DNA from: Curvibacter sp. GWA2_63_95
GTDB lineage: Bacteria; Pseudomonadota; Gammaproteobacteria; Burkholderiales; Burkholderiaceae_C
Length of the DNA stretch: 64,000 nucleotides
NCBI GenBank assembly: GCA_001795455.1
Contig: MGPB01000024.1
Span: forward strand, 134,015-198,014
Reading direction: 5' to 3'
Shown piece by piece: positions 54,073-63,004 of the stretch. The position numbers were made by a program, and so were the translations under genes. Below the pieces are notes generated by a model, which searched no databases, was not told the DNA's origin, and saw nothing but the letters and a program-made list of their open reading frames with translations. Each line of letters begins with the position of its first letter. Position 1 is the stretch's first letter.

Positions 54073-54651
54073 ATGGTTTCTTCTTCCACTTCCCCATTCA
54101 AGGCCCCTGCGGCGCGCTACAGCCGCACGGCCATCGTGCTGCACTGGGCGCTGGGCCTGGCCATTTTGGGTTTGTTTGGCGTGGGCTTGTACATGACCAG
54201 CCTGCCGTTCTCGCCCGCCCGGCTCAAGCTCTACAACTGGCACAAATGGGCCGGCATCACGCTCCTGGCCCTGTCGCTGTTGCGCTTGCTGTGGCGCGCC
54301 ACGCACCGCCCACCCGCGCTGCCCGCCAGCATTGCGAGTGCTATGCCCGCTTGGCAACACTGGGCGCACCACGGCACGCACTACGCGATGTATGCCTTGT
54401 TCTTCCTGGTGCCACTGATGGGCTGGGCCTACAGCTCGGCGGCGGGCTTCCCCATCGTGGTGTTTGGCGTGTTGCCGCTGCCGGACTTTGTGCCGGTGGA
54501 CAAAGCGCTGGCCGAATGGATCAAGCCTTTGCATGAACTCAGTGCGTTTGCCTTGGTCGGACTGGCGGGCTTGCACATTGCGGCAGCCCTCAAGCACCAA
54601 CTGGTGGACAAGGACGGCCTGATTGGCCGCATGTTGCCTGGCCGCCGCTAA
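54073..54651 (+). CDS. Cytochrome b561 family protein
   Basis: A 192-residue di-heme inner-membrane cytochrome with four hydrophobic helices. Candidate heme His residues are in AIVLHWALGLAIL, LYNWHKWAGI, WAHHGTHYAMYALFF and LHELSAFALVGLAGLHIAAALKHQ. It probably exchanges electrons with quinol. Two YceI genes follow on the same strand (33- and 47-bp gaps), forming a b561-YceI-YceI operon common in beta-proteobacteria. Confidence 0.9.
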   Translation: MVSSSTSPFKAPAARYSRTAIVLHWALGLAILGLFGVGLYMTSLPFSPARLKLYNWHKWAGITLLALSLLRLLWRATHRPPALPASIASAMPAWQHWAHHGTHYAMYALFFLVPLMGWAYSSAAGFPIVVFGVLPLPDFVPVDKALAEWIKPLHELSAFALVGLAGLHIAAALKHQLVDKDGLIGRMLPGRR

Positions 54652-54684
54652 CGCCTTTTCGCCATTTTTTTACAGGATATCCCC

Positions 54685-55257
54685 ATGACCGCTTCCCGCT
54701 TTCTTGTGTCTGCCTTGGTGGCCGCATCGGTCTTTACCAGCACCCTCGCGCTGGCCCAGCAAAAGCTGGTGCCTGCGCAGAGCGAAATTGTGTTTGTGAG
54801 CAAACAAATGGGCGTGCCCGTGGAAGGCCGCTTCAAGAAGTTTGATGCACAAATTGCCTTCGACCCCGCCAAGCCCGACACCAGCAAGATCGCTTTCACC
54901 GTTGACATTGCCAGCGCCACACTGGGTGTGCCCGAGAGCGATGCCGAGCTGCCGCGCCCCAACTGGTTCAACACCGCCAAGTTTCCGCAAGCCACCTTCC
55001 AGTCCACCGCTGTCAAAGGTCTGGGCGGCGGCAAGTTTGAGGTAACCGGCAAGCTCGCGATCAAGGGCGCCAGCCGCGATGTGGTGGTGCCTGTGGCGCT
55101 GACCCAAAGCGGAGCCACCACCACCGTCATTGGCACCTTCCCGCTCAAGCGTCTGGCCTTCAAGATCGGCGAGAACGAGTGGGCCGACACCTCCATGGTG
55201 GCCGACGACGTGCAGGTCAAGTTCAAGCTCGCGCTGACTGGCGTGGGCAAGCTCTAA
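54685..55257 (+). CDS. YceI family periplasmic lipocalin-like protein (first copy)
   Basis: A 190-residue protein with a signal peptide (MTASRFLVSALVAASVFTST ending ALA). The mature YceI beta-barrel has VPAQSEIVFVSKQMGVPVEGRFKKFDAQIAFDP and WFNTAKFPQATFQSTAVKGLG. YceI proteins bind isoprenoid quinones or related lipids. It is only distantly similar to the second copy just downstream, so the duplication is old. Confidence 0.92.
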   Translation: MTASRFLVSALVAASVFTSTLALAQQKLVPAQSEIVFVSKQMGVPVEGRFKKFDAQIAFDPAKPDTSKIAFTVDIASATLGVPESDAELPRPNWFNTAKFPQATFQSTAVKGLGGGKFEVTGKLAIKGASRDVVVPVALTQSGATTTVIGTFPLKRLAFKIGENEWADTSMVADDVQVKFKLALTGVGKL

Positions 55258-55304
55258 GTTTCTTTCGTTTCTTTTTTAACCATCCCGCAAATCAGGAGTT
55301 TTCC

Positions 55305-55877
55305 ATGCGTACATCCTTTATCGCCGCCGCCCTGGCGCTTTCCGCTTTCGCCGGTTCCGTGAGCGCCCAGTCCGCCACTTACGCGATTGACACCTCGCAC
55401 ACCTTTCCCCGTTTTTCTTACAACCACCTGGGCCTGTCTACCCAGCAAAGCCGCTTCAACAACACGACCGGCACGGTGACGTTTGACAAGGCCGCCAAGA
55501 CTGGCGCGGTGGACGTGGTGATTGACATGAAGGGCGTGGACACAGGCTTCACCGCTTTTAATGGTCACATCCAAGGCGAAGACTTTCTGGACACAGCCAA
55601 GTTCCCCACCGCCACCTTCAAGTCCACCAAGGTGGTGTTTGAAGGCGACAAGCCTGCTGCAGTGGAAGGCAACCTGACCATTAAAGGCATCACCAAGCCT
55701 GTGACCCTGAAGATCAACAACTTCGTGTCCACCCAGCACCCCATGATGAAGAAGGACGTGATTGCTGCTGACGCCGTCACCACCATCAAGCGCACCGAGT
55801 TCAATGCTGGCAAGTTCGCACCTTACGTGGGTGACGACGTGACCATCACTATCGCTATCGAAGCGATCAAGCAGTAA
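55305..55877 (+). CDS. YceI family periplasmic protein (second copy)
   Basis: A 190-residue protein with signal peptide MRTSFIAAALALSAFAGSVS ending SAQ. The mature YceI barrel has YAIDTSHTFPRFSYNHLGLSTQQSRF, FLDTAKFPTATFKSTKVVF and GNLTIKGITKPVTLKI. It starts at 55305, preceded by an AGGAG site 7 bp upstream; an earlier in-frame ATG lies in the previous gene. It ends the b561-YceI-YceI operon, followed by a strong terminator. Confidence 0.93.
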   Translation: MRTSFIAAALALSAFAGSVSAQSATYAIDTSHTFPRFSYNHLGLSTQQSRFNNTTGTVTFDKAAKTGAVDVVIDMKGVDTGFTAFNGHIQGEDFLDTAKFPTATFKSTKVVFEGDKPAAVEGNLTIKGITKPVTLKINNFVSTQHPMMKKDVIAADAVTTIKRTEFNAGKFAPYVGDDVTITIAIEAIKQ

Positions 55878-55903
55878 ACCTGCGGCCTTGTGCCCTGGAA
55901 GCA

Positions 55904-55930
55904 AAGCCAGCCCGCGGGCTGGCTTTTTTA
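55904..55930 (+). terminator. Terminator after the second yceI
   Basis: Perfect palindrome AAAGCCAGCCCG and CGGGCTGGCTTT followed by TTT; the stem is uninterrupted, with the loop in the central CCGCGG. Confidence 0.88.
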
Positions 55931-55942
55931 TGGGAATTTGAT

Positions 55943-56000
55943 GCTAAATTGGCCTCTAGCCCCCGTGGATATTGCGCGAGCAGCTCCTGTATTAGTAGCA
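55943..56000 (-). repeat. Dispersed repeat, copy K (upstream of the lone ABC ATPase gene)
   Basis: The plus strand reads GGCCTCTAGCCCCCGTGGAT, then ATTGCGCGAGCAGCTCCTGT, a full-length reverse-orientation copy in the leader of the ABC ATPase gene. It extends to within 40 bp of the start codon. Confidence 0.85.
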
Positions 56001-56037
56001 AAATAAGAAGACTGCCACTCTCCTGTTCTCTGCCACC

Positions 56038-56694
56038 ATGCCAGCCATGTCCTCCGTTGCTCCCCGCACGTCCCTCGCATCCGTGGCCCACGCGCGCGCA
56101 CTGCGCTGGGAGCCCGCTGGCTCCCCCGTGCTGGACCTGCCGGCGCTGCAGATTCCGCCCGGCGTGAGCTGGGTGGGCGGTGGGGAAGGGCGGGGCAAAA
56201 GCAGTCTGCTGCGTTGCCTGGCCGGCGATTTGCAGCTGCCCGGCAGCCATCTGCAGATCGGCAGCACCCTGCTGGCCAGTGCGCCCGCCGCCTACCGTGC
56301 GCAGGTGGCCTGGATAGACCCGCGCACCACCGCGCACGACCAGGTGCCCGGCGCAGAGTTTCTGGCCCATACGGCGGCGCGTTACCCCCGCTGGGACGCT
56401 GCGCTGCTGGCCGACCTGAGCGAGGCGCTGGACCTCCGCCCCCATCTGCACAAGCCGCTGTACATGCTGTCCACCGGCTCCAAACGCAAAGTCTGGCTGG
56501 CTGCCGCATTGGCGTCCGGCGCCACGCTCACGCTGCTGGACGAACCCTTTGCCGCCCTCGACAAAACCTCTATCCGCTGCCTGCTGGACCTGCTGCGCGA
56601 AGCCGCCAGCCACACAACGCGCGCCTGGGTGGTGGCCGACTACGAAGCGCCCGCAGGCGTGCCCCTGGCCCAGCACATCGACCTGGGCGATTGA
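56038..56694 (+). CDS. Lone ABC transporter ATP-binding protein
   Basis: A 218-residue ABC ATPase. Walker A is GGGEGRGKSSLL, the signature is the degenerate LSTGSKRKVWLAAAL (LSTGS instead of LSGGQ), and Walker B is LTLLDEPFAALD. No permease or binding protein lies beside it. It resembles small CcmA/YadG-like ATPases, but the partner is not identifiable. The first in-frame ATG (56038) is used; an ATG at 56047 is possible. Confidence 0.82.
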   Translation: MPAMSSVAPRTSLASVAHARALRWEPAGSPVLDLPALQIPPGVSWVGGGEGRGKSSLLRCLAGDLQLPGSHLQIGSTLLASAPAAYRAQVAWIDPRTTAHDQVPGAEFLAHTAARYPRWDAALLADLSEALDLRPHLHKPLYMLSTGSKRKVWLAAALASGATLTLLDEPFAALDKTSIRCLLDLLREAASHTTRAWVVADYEAPAGVPLAQHIDLGD

Positions 56695-56714
56695 TTCATT
56701 GAAGGAGACTCCCC

Positions 56715-57518
56715 ATGCCCCAACGCCTTCCCACCTATTTCATCTCGCACGGCGGCGGCCCCTGGCCCTGGATGCCCGAGATGGCCCCTGCCATGCAGCC
56801 GTTGGCTGCCTCATTGGCCGATATTCCGCGCCAGCTGGGCCAAACGCCCAAGGCCGTGCTGATGGTCACCGCGCATTGGGAGGCACGTGCCTTCACGCTG
56901 GGCAGCAGCCCGGCACCCGGCATGGTGTACGACTATGGAGGCTTCCCGCCCCACACCTACCAGATCGTCTACCCCGCGCCCGGCGCGCCCGCGCTGGTGC
57001 AGCGGGTGCAGGGCTTGCTGGAGGCCGCGGGCCTGCCCGTGGCGCAAGACGCGCAGCGTGGCTACGACCACGGCACCTTTGTGCCCCTGGCCGTGATGTA
57101 CCCCCAGGCTGATGTGCCGGTGCTGCAAATGTCTTTGCGCGCCGGGCTGGACCCCGCCCAGCATCTGGCACTGGGTCGCGCGCTGGCAGTGCTGCGTGAC
57201 GAGGGTGTGCTCATCGTCGGCAGTGGGCTCAGCTACCACAACCTGCGCGCCTTTGGCCGTGCGGGGCAAGCGCCGTCACTGGCCTTTGATGCGTGGCTGC
57301 AAACCGCCATGGCCGCACCCGCCGCACAGCGCACTCAGGCCCTGCTGGAGTGGGAGCAAGCCCCCGCCGCCCGCCTGTGCCATCCGCGCGAAGAACACCT
57401 GTTGCCGCTGATGGTCGCCGTCGGTGCGGCCGAGGCCGACACCGCCACCTGCGTGTACCACGAGGACGGGATTTTTGGCGGCGTGACGGCGTCAAGCTTT
57501 CGCTTTGACGCGGTTTAG
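56715..57518 (+). CDS. Class III extradiol ring-cleavage dioxygenase (DODA/YgiD-like)
   Basis: A 267-residue member of the LigB/DODA superfamily. Metal-ligand regions are ISHGGGPW, VTAHWEA, DHGTFVP and GSGLSYHN. Relatives include 4,5-DOPA extradiol dioxygenase; the true substrate is an unknown catechol-like or quinol compound. An AAGGAG site precedes the ATG. The 20-bp gap after the ABC ATPase suggests one transcript. Confidence 0.9.
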   Translation: MPQRLPTYFISHGGGPWPWMPEMAPAMQPLAASLADIPRQLGQTPKAVLMVTAHWEARAFTLGSSPAPGMVYDYGGFPPHTYQIVYPAPGAPALVQRVQGLLEAAGLPVAQDAQRGYDHGTFVPLAVMYPQADVPVLQMSLRAGLDPAQHLALGRALAVLRDEGVLIVGSGLSYHNLRAFGRAGQAPSLAFDAWLQTAMAAPAAQRTQALLEWEQAPAARLCHPREEHLLPLMVAVGAAEADTATCVYHEDGIFGGVTASSFRFDAV

Positions 57519-57678
57519 TTGCTGCCCACGTGGGGGGAGTCTGGCGCTTCGCGATGTGAAGCGCTGATCGGCGGGTTTTTGGGGCTGGCAGCAGGCGACC
57601 CGAGGCGGGCCTCGCCCAATCCAGACTCATAGCTGGATAGCGGGCCTTCAAGACTGGGTTGAAGGGAATGCTAAGGAA

Positions 57679-58731
57679 TCACTCCAGACGCGTCCCCAGA
57701 TCCCGATCGAACAAATGTACGCGCTCGTGATCAATGCGTAACCCTATGGCATCACCTGCCTTGACCGTCGTGCGCCCGGCATCGAGCACCACCCAGCGGG
57801 TGTTGAGTACCGACAGATGCAGCATGGTGCCATGCCCCAGTGGCTCCACGACCTCGACAAGTGCGGGAATTCCGTTGGCATCCAATGCCAAGTGCTCAGG
57901 CCTGACGCCCAACCATACTCGGCGGTCTTTCGCTGGAATACGATGTGCAGGCAACGATAAGGTATTGCCACCGACCAAAATGCCTGCGGCGGTAGCTGCA
58001 CCTTCTACAAAGTTCATCGCGGGTGACCCAATGAAACCCGCCACAAATTTGTTGGCGGGACGGTCATAGACATCCAGGGGAGCACCGACCTGCTGCACCT
58101 GGCCCTGGTCCATCACCACAACTCTGTCTGCCAGAGTCATGGCTTCCACCTGATCATGTGTCACGTAGACCGCCGTAGTCGCCAGTTTTTGATGCAATGC
58201 CTTGAGTTCGGCGCGCATTTGCAGCCGCATTTTTGCGTCCAGATTGGATAGCGGCTCGTCGAACAAAAAAACCTTGGGGGAGCGAATCATGGCACGCCCC
58301 ATGGCGACACGTTGGCGTTGCCCGCCCGACAACGCCCGAGGACGGCGGTGCAATAGCCGGTCCAGTCCCAAGGACGATGCAACAGAGGCGATCTTGCTCT
58401 CACGCACTTGTGTTTCGGTGTTGCGCAAGGACAGGGGGAAATCCAGGTTGTCTCCAACGGAGAGGTGCGGATACAGGGCATAGCTCTGGAATACCATGGC
58501 CACATCACGGTCACGCGGAGGCACGTTATTCACTAGGCGGCCACCAATCAATATCTCCCCCCCGCTGACCCAGTCCAGGCCCGCCAGCAAACGCAACAGG
58601 GTAGATTTCCCACAGCCCGACTCACCAACCAAAGCTACAAACTCGCCGTCTTCGATTTCCAGGTTGATGCCCATGAGCACATCTACCGCGTCAAATTTCT
58701 TGGTTACACCGCGCAGGCTTACTGATGCCAT
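57679..58731 (-). CDS. Carbohydrate ABC transporter ATPase (MalK/UgpC type)
   Basis: A 350-residue importer ATPase with Walker A GESGCGKSTLLRLL, Q-loop VFQSYALYPHLSV, signature LSGGQRQRVAMGRA, Walker B VFLFDEPLSNLD and the C-terminal OB-fold regulatory domain (LGVRPEHLALD). This C-terminal domain is typical of sugar, polyol or glycerol-3-phosphate importers. Last gene of a binding protein-permease-permease-ATPase operon. Confidence 0.94.
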   Translation of the reverse strand: MASVSLRGVTKKFDAVDVLMGINLEIEDGEFVALVGESGCGKSTLLRLLAGLDWVSGGEILIGGRLVNNVPPRDRDVAMVFQSYALYPHLSVGDNLDFPLSLRNTETQVRESKIASVASSLGLDRLLHRRPRALSGGQRQRVAMGRAMIRSPKVFLFDEPLSNLDAKMRLQMRAELKALHQKLATTAVYVTHDQVEAMTLADRVVVMDQGQVQQVGAPLDVYDRPANKFVAGFIGSPAMNFVEGAATAAGILVGGNTLSLPAHRIPAKDRRVWLGVRPEHLALDANGIPALVEVVEPLGHGTMLHLSVLNTRWVVLDAGRTTVKAGDAIGLRIDHERVHLFDRDLGTRLE

Positions 58732-58753
58732 TCTTTGAACTCCTTGATTGCGG

Positions 58754-59590
58754 TCAGCCCTTGACGGCTCCGCTAGTTAAACCTGCAACCAGATAGCGCT
58801 GCACGAAGCTGAAAAAGATACAGACCGGAATCAGCAGCAGCACCGATGCGGCCGCCATCTGCCCCCAGTCCACGCTGAATTTGGTAATGAAAGAAAGCAA
58901 GGCCGGGGGGATTGTTTTGTCCGCTTCCCGGTTGATCAACACCAAGGCGAGAAACAGCTCACTCCAGGCCGCCGTGAATGTGAAGCCGACCGTGGCAGCC
59001 AGGCCAGGCAGAGTCAGCGGGAATACCACTTTGTACATGGCCTGGAACCGGGTACATCCATCGATCATGGCTGCTTCTTCCAGATCCTTGGGAATGGCGT
59101 CGACGAAAGACTGCATGAGAAATGTGGCAAAGGGTACGTTGAGTGCCGCGTAGACCACGACAAGTCCGAACAGCGAATCGTTCAGTCCCACCCCCGACAG
59201 GATGTGGTTCAGGGGGACGATCATCAACATGACGGTAAACATCTGTGTGACCAGTAGCAAAAAGGAAACCGCAGCCTTGCCCCGAAACATCCATCGGGAT
59301 AGTGCATACCCAGCAAGAGAACCAGCGAGTGTGGCCAGTAGAGCCGCCCCCACAGACACTTTGGCACTATTCCAGAAATAGTCTGGGAATTGGGTGGTAG
59401 TCCACACTTGGTAGAAATGCGAAAACGTCAGATGGCTAGGCCATAGGCGGACCCCTTCGCTGTACAGCAATTTGGTGGGGGTCAGGGCGATTTTCAGCAG
59501 CCAGTAGAGAGGGAAAAGCGCAAACACCAAGTACAGGGACAGGCCCAACCATCGGCCACACGGTGCCGCGAATCGCCGCCAAGTATTCAT
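58754..59590 (-). CDS. Carbohydrate ABC transporter permease (MalG type)
   Basis: A 278-residue inner-membrane permease with six hydrophobic segments. The cytoplasmic EAA loop is EEAAMIDGCTRFQAMYKVVFPLTLPG, which docks on the ATPase. MalG-family proteins form a heterodimer with the MalF-type partner, here encoded by the overlapping upstream gene (ATGA overlap at 59587-59590). Confidence 0.93.
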   Translation of the reverse strand: MNTWRRFAAPCGRWLGLSLYLVFALFPLYWLLKIALTPTKLLYSEGVRLWPSHLTFSHFYQVWTTTQFPDYFWNSAKVSVGAALLATLAGSLAGYALSRWMFRGKAAVSFLLLVTQMFTVMLMIVPLNHILSGVGLNDSLFGLVVVYAALNVPFATFLMQSFVDAIPKDLEEAAMIDGCTRFQAMYKVVFPLTLPGLAATVGFTFTAAWSELFLALVLINREADKTIPPALLSFITKFSVDWGQMAAASVLLLIPVCIFFSFVQRYLVAGLTSGAVKG

Positions 59591-60525
59591 TGTGATTCCT
59601 CTGTGCGCCCGTCCATGATGCGACGGCGTAAACGTAATACTGTCGCGGCATAGATCAGCAGTAGCACCAACTGTGCGACCGCCAGTGCCGATGCATACCC
59701 CTCATTGAGGTCTGTGAACGCCGTTGCAAAAAGATAGGTGGGCAATATCTGCGTGGTGCCTGCTGGCCCGCCTTGCGTCATGATCCAGACCAGATCACCA
59801 AAGTTGACAATCCACACCGAGCGCAACAGAACGGTGATCAACAGTGTCGGCATGACCAGAGGCAGGGTCACACGCGTAAATTGCTGCCAAGCGTAGGCGC
59901 CGTCCAGCGCGGCGGCTTCATACAAATCTTCTGGAATGGCCTGCAGTGCTGCGAGCAATGTAATGGCAAAAAACGGAATGCCAAACCAGACATTGGCCAC
60001 GATCGGCCCAATCATGGCCAGATCGGGCTCGGCCAAGATATCGGTCACGTGTGGCAACAGTCCCAGGTACACCAGCCAATGCGGCAGCGGGCTGGTATAG
60101 GGACTGAACAGCATCTTCCACACCAGGCCTATCAATACGCTGGGAATGGCCCAGGGAAGAAATAACAGGGCCTGCAGTTGCCGCCCCCCTTTGCCGGTAT
60201 GCCGTAAGAGCAACGCCAGCCCGAACCCCAGTCCGCACTGTAGAACCAGTGAAGACAGGGTCCAGGTCAGCGTGTTACCCAGTACGGTACCAAGCTTTGG
60301 ATCTCCCACCAACGTCCGGAAATTGTCCAGTCCGGCAAAGCCTGCCTCACCGAACACGTTGTCCATGGACATGGACCTGAAAGCGTAGGAAACCCCTACC
60401 CCGAGCGGCACCAGCAGCGCACCACACACGAGCAGCAAGGCTGGCATCAACAAGAACCACGGTAACGCACGTTGCAACCAGGCAGCCTGCGCACCGGGTT
60501 CGTTCAGTGAGGGGAATCCTTGCAT
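59587..60525 (-). CDS. Carbohydrate ABC transporter permease (MalF type)
   Basis: A 312-residue permease with about six to eight hydrophobic segments and the EAA loop YEAAALDGAYAWQQFTRVTLPLVMP. The start is the ATG at 60525, two bases from the binding-protein stop; the longer frame extends into that gene. Its stop overlaps the next permease start. Confidence 0.93.
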   Translation of the reverse strand: MQGFPSLNEPGAQAAWLQRALPWFLLMPALLLVCGALLVPLGVGVSYAFRSMSMDNVFGEAGFAGLDNFRTLVGDPKLGTVLGNTLTWTLSSLVLQCGLGFGLALLLRHTGKGGRQLQALLFLPWAIPSVLIGLVWKMLFSPYTSPLPHWLVYLGLLPHVTDILAEPDLAMIGPIVANVWFGIPFFAITLLAALQAIPEDLYEAAALDGAYAWQQFTRVTLPLVMPTLLITVLLRSVWIVNFGDLVWIMTQGGPAGTTQILPTYLFATAFTDLNEGYASALAVAQLVLLLIYAATVLRLRRRIMDGRTEESQ

Positions 60526-60526
60526 T

Positions 60527-61795
60527 TCAGTTGGCCGCGTCAAACTTATGTTGTGCAGTGCTGAGCGTGTCCGCCCATTGTTTCGCCACATCGGCAACTT
60601 TGCGTTTACCCAGCAGTAGTTCCTGGCCGCTTTCCACCATGGTCTTGTCGTACATGGCACCCCATTCAGGCAGGTTGACCGGCGGAATCAGTGGCTGGTA
60701 TTTGTCTGCCTGCTTCAGCGTCTGGAACCAGCCAGCCCAATGTTCACCGGCAAAGGCGGAGTCGGCTTCGGCACCTTGATGGATTGGTAATACACCGACC
60801 GTCTTGGCCCATTCCAGGTTTTGTTTGTTGGCTGTGAGGAACTGGATCAGCTTCCAGCCTTCATCCTTGCTGGCTGATGCGCTAGTCATTGCCCAACCGG
60901 CGAAGCCGGCAGCGGGGTAGGCCTTGCCATTCGAACTTAGCGGCGCAGGGATAACACCGAAATCCTTGCTATCCATCTTCTCGGCAATACCGATGAGTGC
61001 ATCTGCATCTTGCTGCAGCATGGCACAGGTGCCGCTGTAGAAGCCAGTTACGATTTCATTGAAGCCCCAAGAGATGCTTTCCTTGGGGGCATAGCCTTTT
61101 TGGTAGAAGTCCACCAGCATCTGCATGCCCTTTTGGAATGCAGGGGTGCCGTACAGGCTATTGCCCGACTTATCGAAGTAGGCACCTGTTGCACCATAGG
61201 CAGCCGAATAGTTGGTCCATTCGAACCCACCGCCCTTACCACCGCGCAGGCAGTAGCCATATTTACCAGGCAGTTTGGTACTGATCGTTTCCACTGCCTT
61301 CACAAATTCTTCCTGGGTCTTGGGCGGTTGTACACCGGCTTGGGCCAGCATTTTCTTGTTGTAGAAAAGCGCCTTCATGTAAAAGCCGTAGGGAATCTGG
61401 TAGGTCTTGTCACCACCGAACTTGGCGGCATCCAGCACCGTCTTTTGCAAGGTCGCCAGTTCTTTGCTGCTTTTGAGCCAAGGGTCCAGCGGCTCAATTT
61501 GCTTGCCCTTCACGTACAACGCGCTCCAGCGCTCAGGCATCTCGATGACATCGGGAATCTGTCCCGATTTGAACATGACCAGCACTTTCTCGAACGCACC
61601 ATCCCACGGAATGGTGACCAGCTCCACCGTCGTGGAGGGGTTGGCTTTCTGGAAAGCCGCCAACTGGGCTTGCAGCAATTTAGTTCGTTCAGGACTGGTA
61701 ATGACCTCGACAACTTTGAGCTTGCCGGCGTGGACCAGGCCGCTACTGAGCAAACCAGCCAACAGCAATGAACCACATAGCGCTATCTTCTGCAT
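60527..61795 (-). CDS. Sugar-type ABC transporter extracellular solute-binding protein
   Basis: A 422-residue periplasmic protein with signal peptide MQKIALCGSLLLAGLLSSGL ending VHA. It belongs to the MalE/UgpB-like cluster (QLAAFQKANPSTTVELVTIPWDGAFEKV, PDVIEMPERWSALY, YGFYMKALFYNKKML). The ligand cannot be deduced. An AAGGAGA site lies just before the ATG. It starts 27 bp after the metC-like gene, so all five genes probably form one transcript. Confidence 0.92.
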   Translation of the reverse strand: MQKIALCGSLLLAGLLSSGLVHAGKLKVVEVITSPERTKLLQAQLAAFQKANPSTTVELVTIPWDGAFEKVLVMFKSGQIPDVIEMPERWSALYVKGKQIEPLDPWLKSSKELATLQKTVLDAAKFGGDKTYQIPYGFYMKALFYNKKMLAQAGVQPPKTQEEFVKAVETISTKLPGKYGYCLRGGKGGGFEWTNYSAAYGATGAYFDKSGNSLYGTPAFQKGMQMLVDFYQKGYAPKESISWGFNEIVTGFYSGTCAMLQQDADALIGIAEKMDSKDFGVIPAPLSSNGKAYPAAGFAGWAMTSASASKDEGWKLIQFLTANKQNLEWAKTVGVLPIHQGAEADSAFAGEHWAGWFQTLKQADKYQPLIPPVNLPEWGAMYDKTMVESGQELLLGKRKVADVAKQWADTLSTAQHKFDAAN

Positions 61796-61822
61796 ATCTG
61801 TCTCCTTCTTGTGATAAAAAAA

Positions 61823-63004
61823 TTAACCTGGGCGGCCTGCTGCATCAAGTGCCGCAGTCAAGTCACACCAAAGGTCTTCCGCGTTTTCGAATCCCACATG
61901 CAATCGCACCATGCGATCTGTCACACCGAAATCGATCTGCGAATTGGGGCCCGACGCCTGCGCCCTGCTTACTAGCGCCGGTACTACCAAGCTCTCGTGC
62001 CCTCCCCAGCTCACGCCAAGCTGGAATAACTGGAGCTGATTGCAAAAGGTGCGCATGTTGATGCCTTCGGCCAACTCCAGCGTGAACAGGCTGCTGTAGC
62101 CCTTCAAGCATGCGGTGCCAGGCCCTGGCTGGCACCAAGGATGCAAAACCTGGGAAACAGCGGAATGTTTTTGCAAACGTGCCAGTAGTTGCCGCGTACT
62201 GCTCCATTGCCAAGCCATGCGCATAGGCAAGGTACGCAGGCCACGCAGCAGTAACCACCCTTCCATGGGTGAAAGCTTGGCACCAAGATATGGGTAGCTC
62301 AAATCGTTGACGGCAGCCATGCGTTCGCTGTTGCCTGCAACCACCCCAGCCACGATGTCGCTGTGGCCCGACAGGTATTTCGATGCAGAGTGCACAACCA
62401 TATCGATGCCATGGGTCAGTGGCTGCTGGTGTATGGGTGTTGCCCAACTGTTGTCAATGATGGTGACAACACCAAGCGCACGCGCAGCCTTGGCGATGCG
62501 CGGCAGGTCCTGGGTTTCCATCGTCCAACTGGTGGGACTTTCCAAATACAGCAGCTTGGCTCCTGGCAAAGAGTCAATTAGTGCATCCGTATCACTGCCA
62601 TCCAGATACTGGGCACTTACACCCAGGCGGGTCATCAATTTTTCGAGGAAACGGTAGGTGTCGGGGTAGACGTGGCGGACACACACGACCTTGTCGCCGG
62701 CTTTCACCACGGACAAAATGGCTGCGCTGATAGCCCCCATGCCGCTGGAAAAAGCCCGCGCATCATCGGCGCCTTCCAGTGTGGCCAGCTTACGCTCAAA
62801 TTCGCGAACGGTCGGGTTGTCACCGCGGGAGTACACCGGGCGCGTCGTTTCGCCACGTACACGCGCCTCCATTTCCTCCACGGTTTTGAAAGTGAACAAG
62901 GAGGTTTGCACGATAGGCGGCACTACCGCTTGCCACGGGTTGGGTTGGTCGTGTACCAACATCGTTTCGGGAAAATCGTTCACGGAGACTCCAGGTTGCG
63001 TCAA
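61823..63004 (-). CDS. metC: Cystathionine beta-lyase/gamma-synthase family PLP enzyme
   Basis: A 393-residue Cys/Met-metabolism PLP enzyme. Visible are SRGDNPTVREFERKLATLEG, SSGMGAISAAILSV, DNSWATPIHQQPL and the PLP-binding Lys in SASKYLSGHSDIVAG. The GHSDIV context and WATP segment suggest a beta-lyase of the MetC type. Its location, first in an operon with a sugar-type ABC importer and beside a divergent LysR regulator, is unusual and hints at a sulfur- or selenium-containing imported substrate rather than housekeeping methionine synthesis (inference). Confidence 0.88.
   Translation of the reverse strand: MTQPGVSVNDFPETMLVHDQPNPWQAVVPPIVQTSLFTFKTVEEMEARVRGETTRPVYSRGDNPTVREFERKLATLEGADDARAFSSGMGAISAAILSVVKAGDKVVCVRHVYPDTYRFLEKLMTRLGVSAQYLDGSDTDALIDSLPGAKLLYLESPTSWTMETQDLPRIAKAARALGVVTIIDNSWATPIHQQPLTHGIDMVVHSASKYLSGHSDIVAGVVAGNSERMAAVNDLSYPYLGAKLSPMEGWLLLRGLRTLPMRMAWQWSSTRQLLARLQKHSAVSQVLHPWCQPGPGTACLKGYSSLFTLELAEGINMRTFCNQLQLFQLGVSWGGHESLVVPALVSRAQASGPNSQIDFGVTDRMVRLHVGFENAEDLWCDLTAALDAAGRPG

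Noticed and set aside
57546-57566. Hairpin GCGCTTC-N7-GAAGCGC between the dioxygenase and the ABC ATPase gene
   Set aside because: Located where two convergent transcripts end, but has no T run; too weak to call a terminator.
61955-61990. Repeat-like GCCTGCGCCCTGCTTACTAGCGCC in the metC-like gene
   Set aside because: Lacks the CGCAGTATCCACGG core; similarity is limited to short words.
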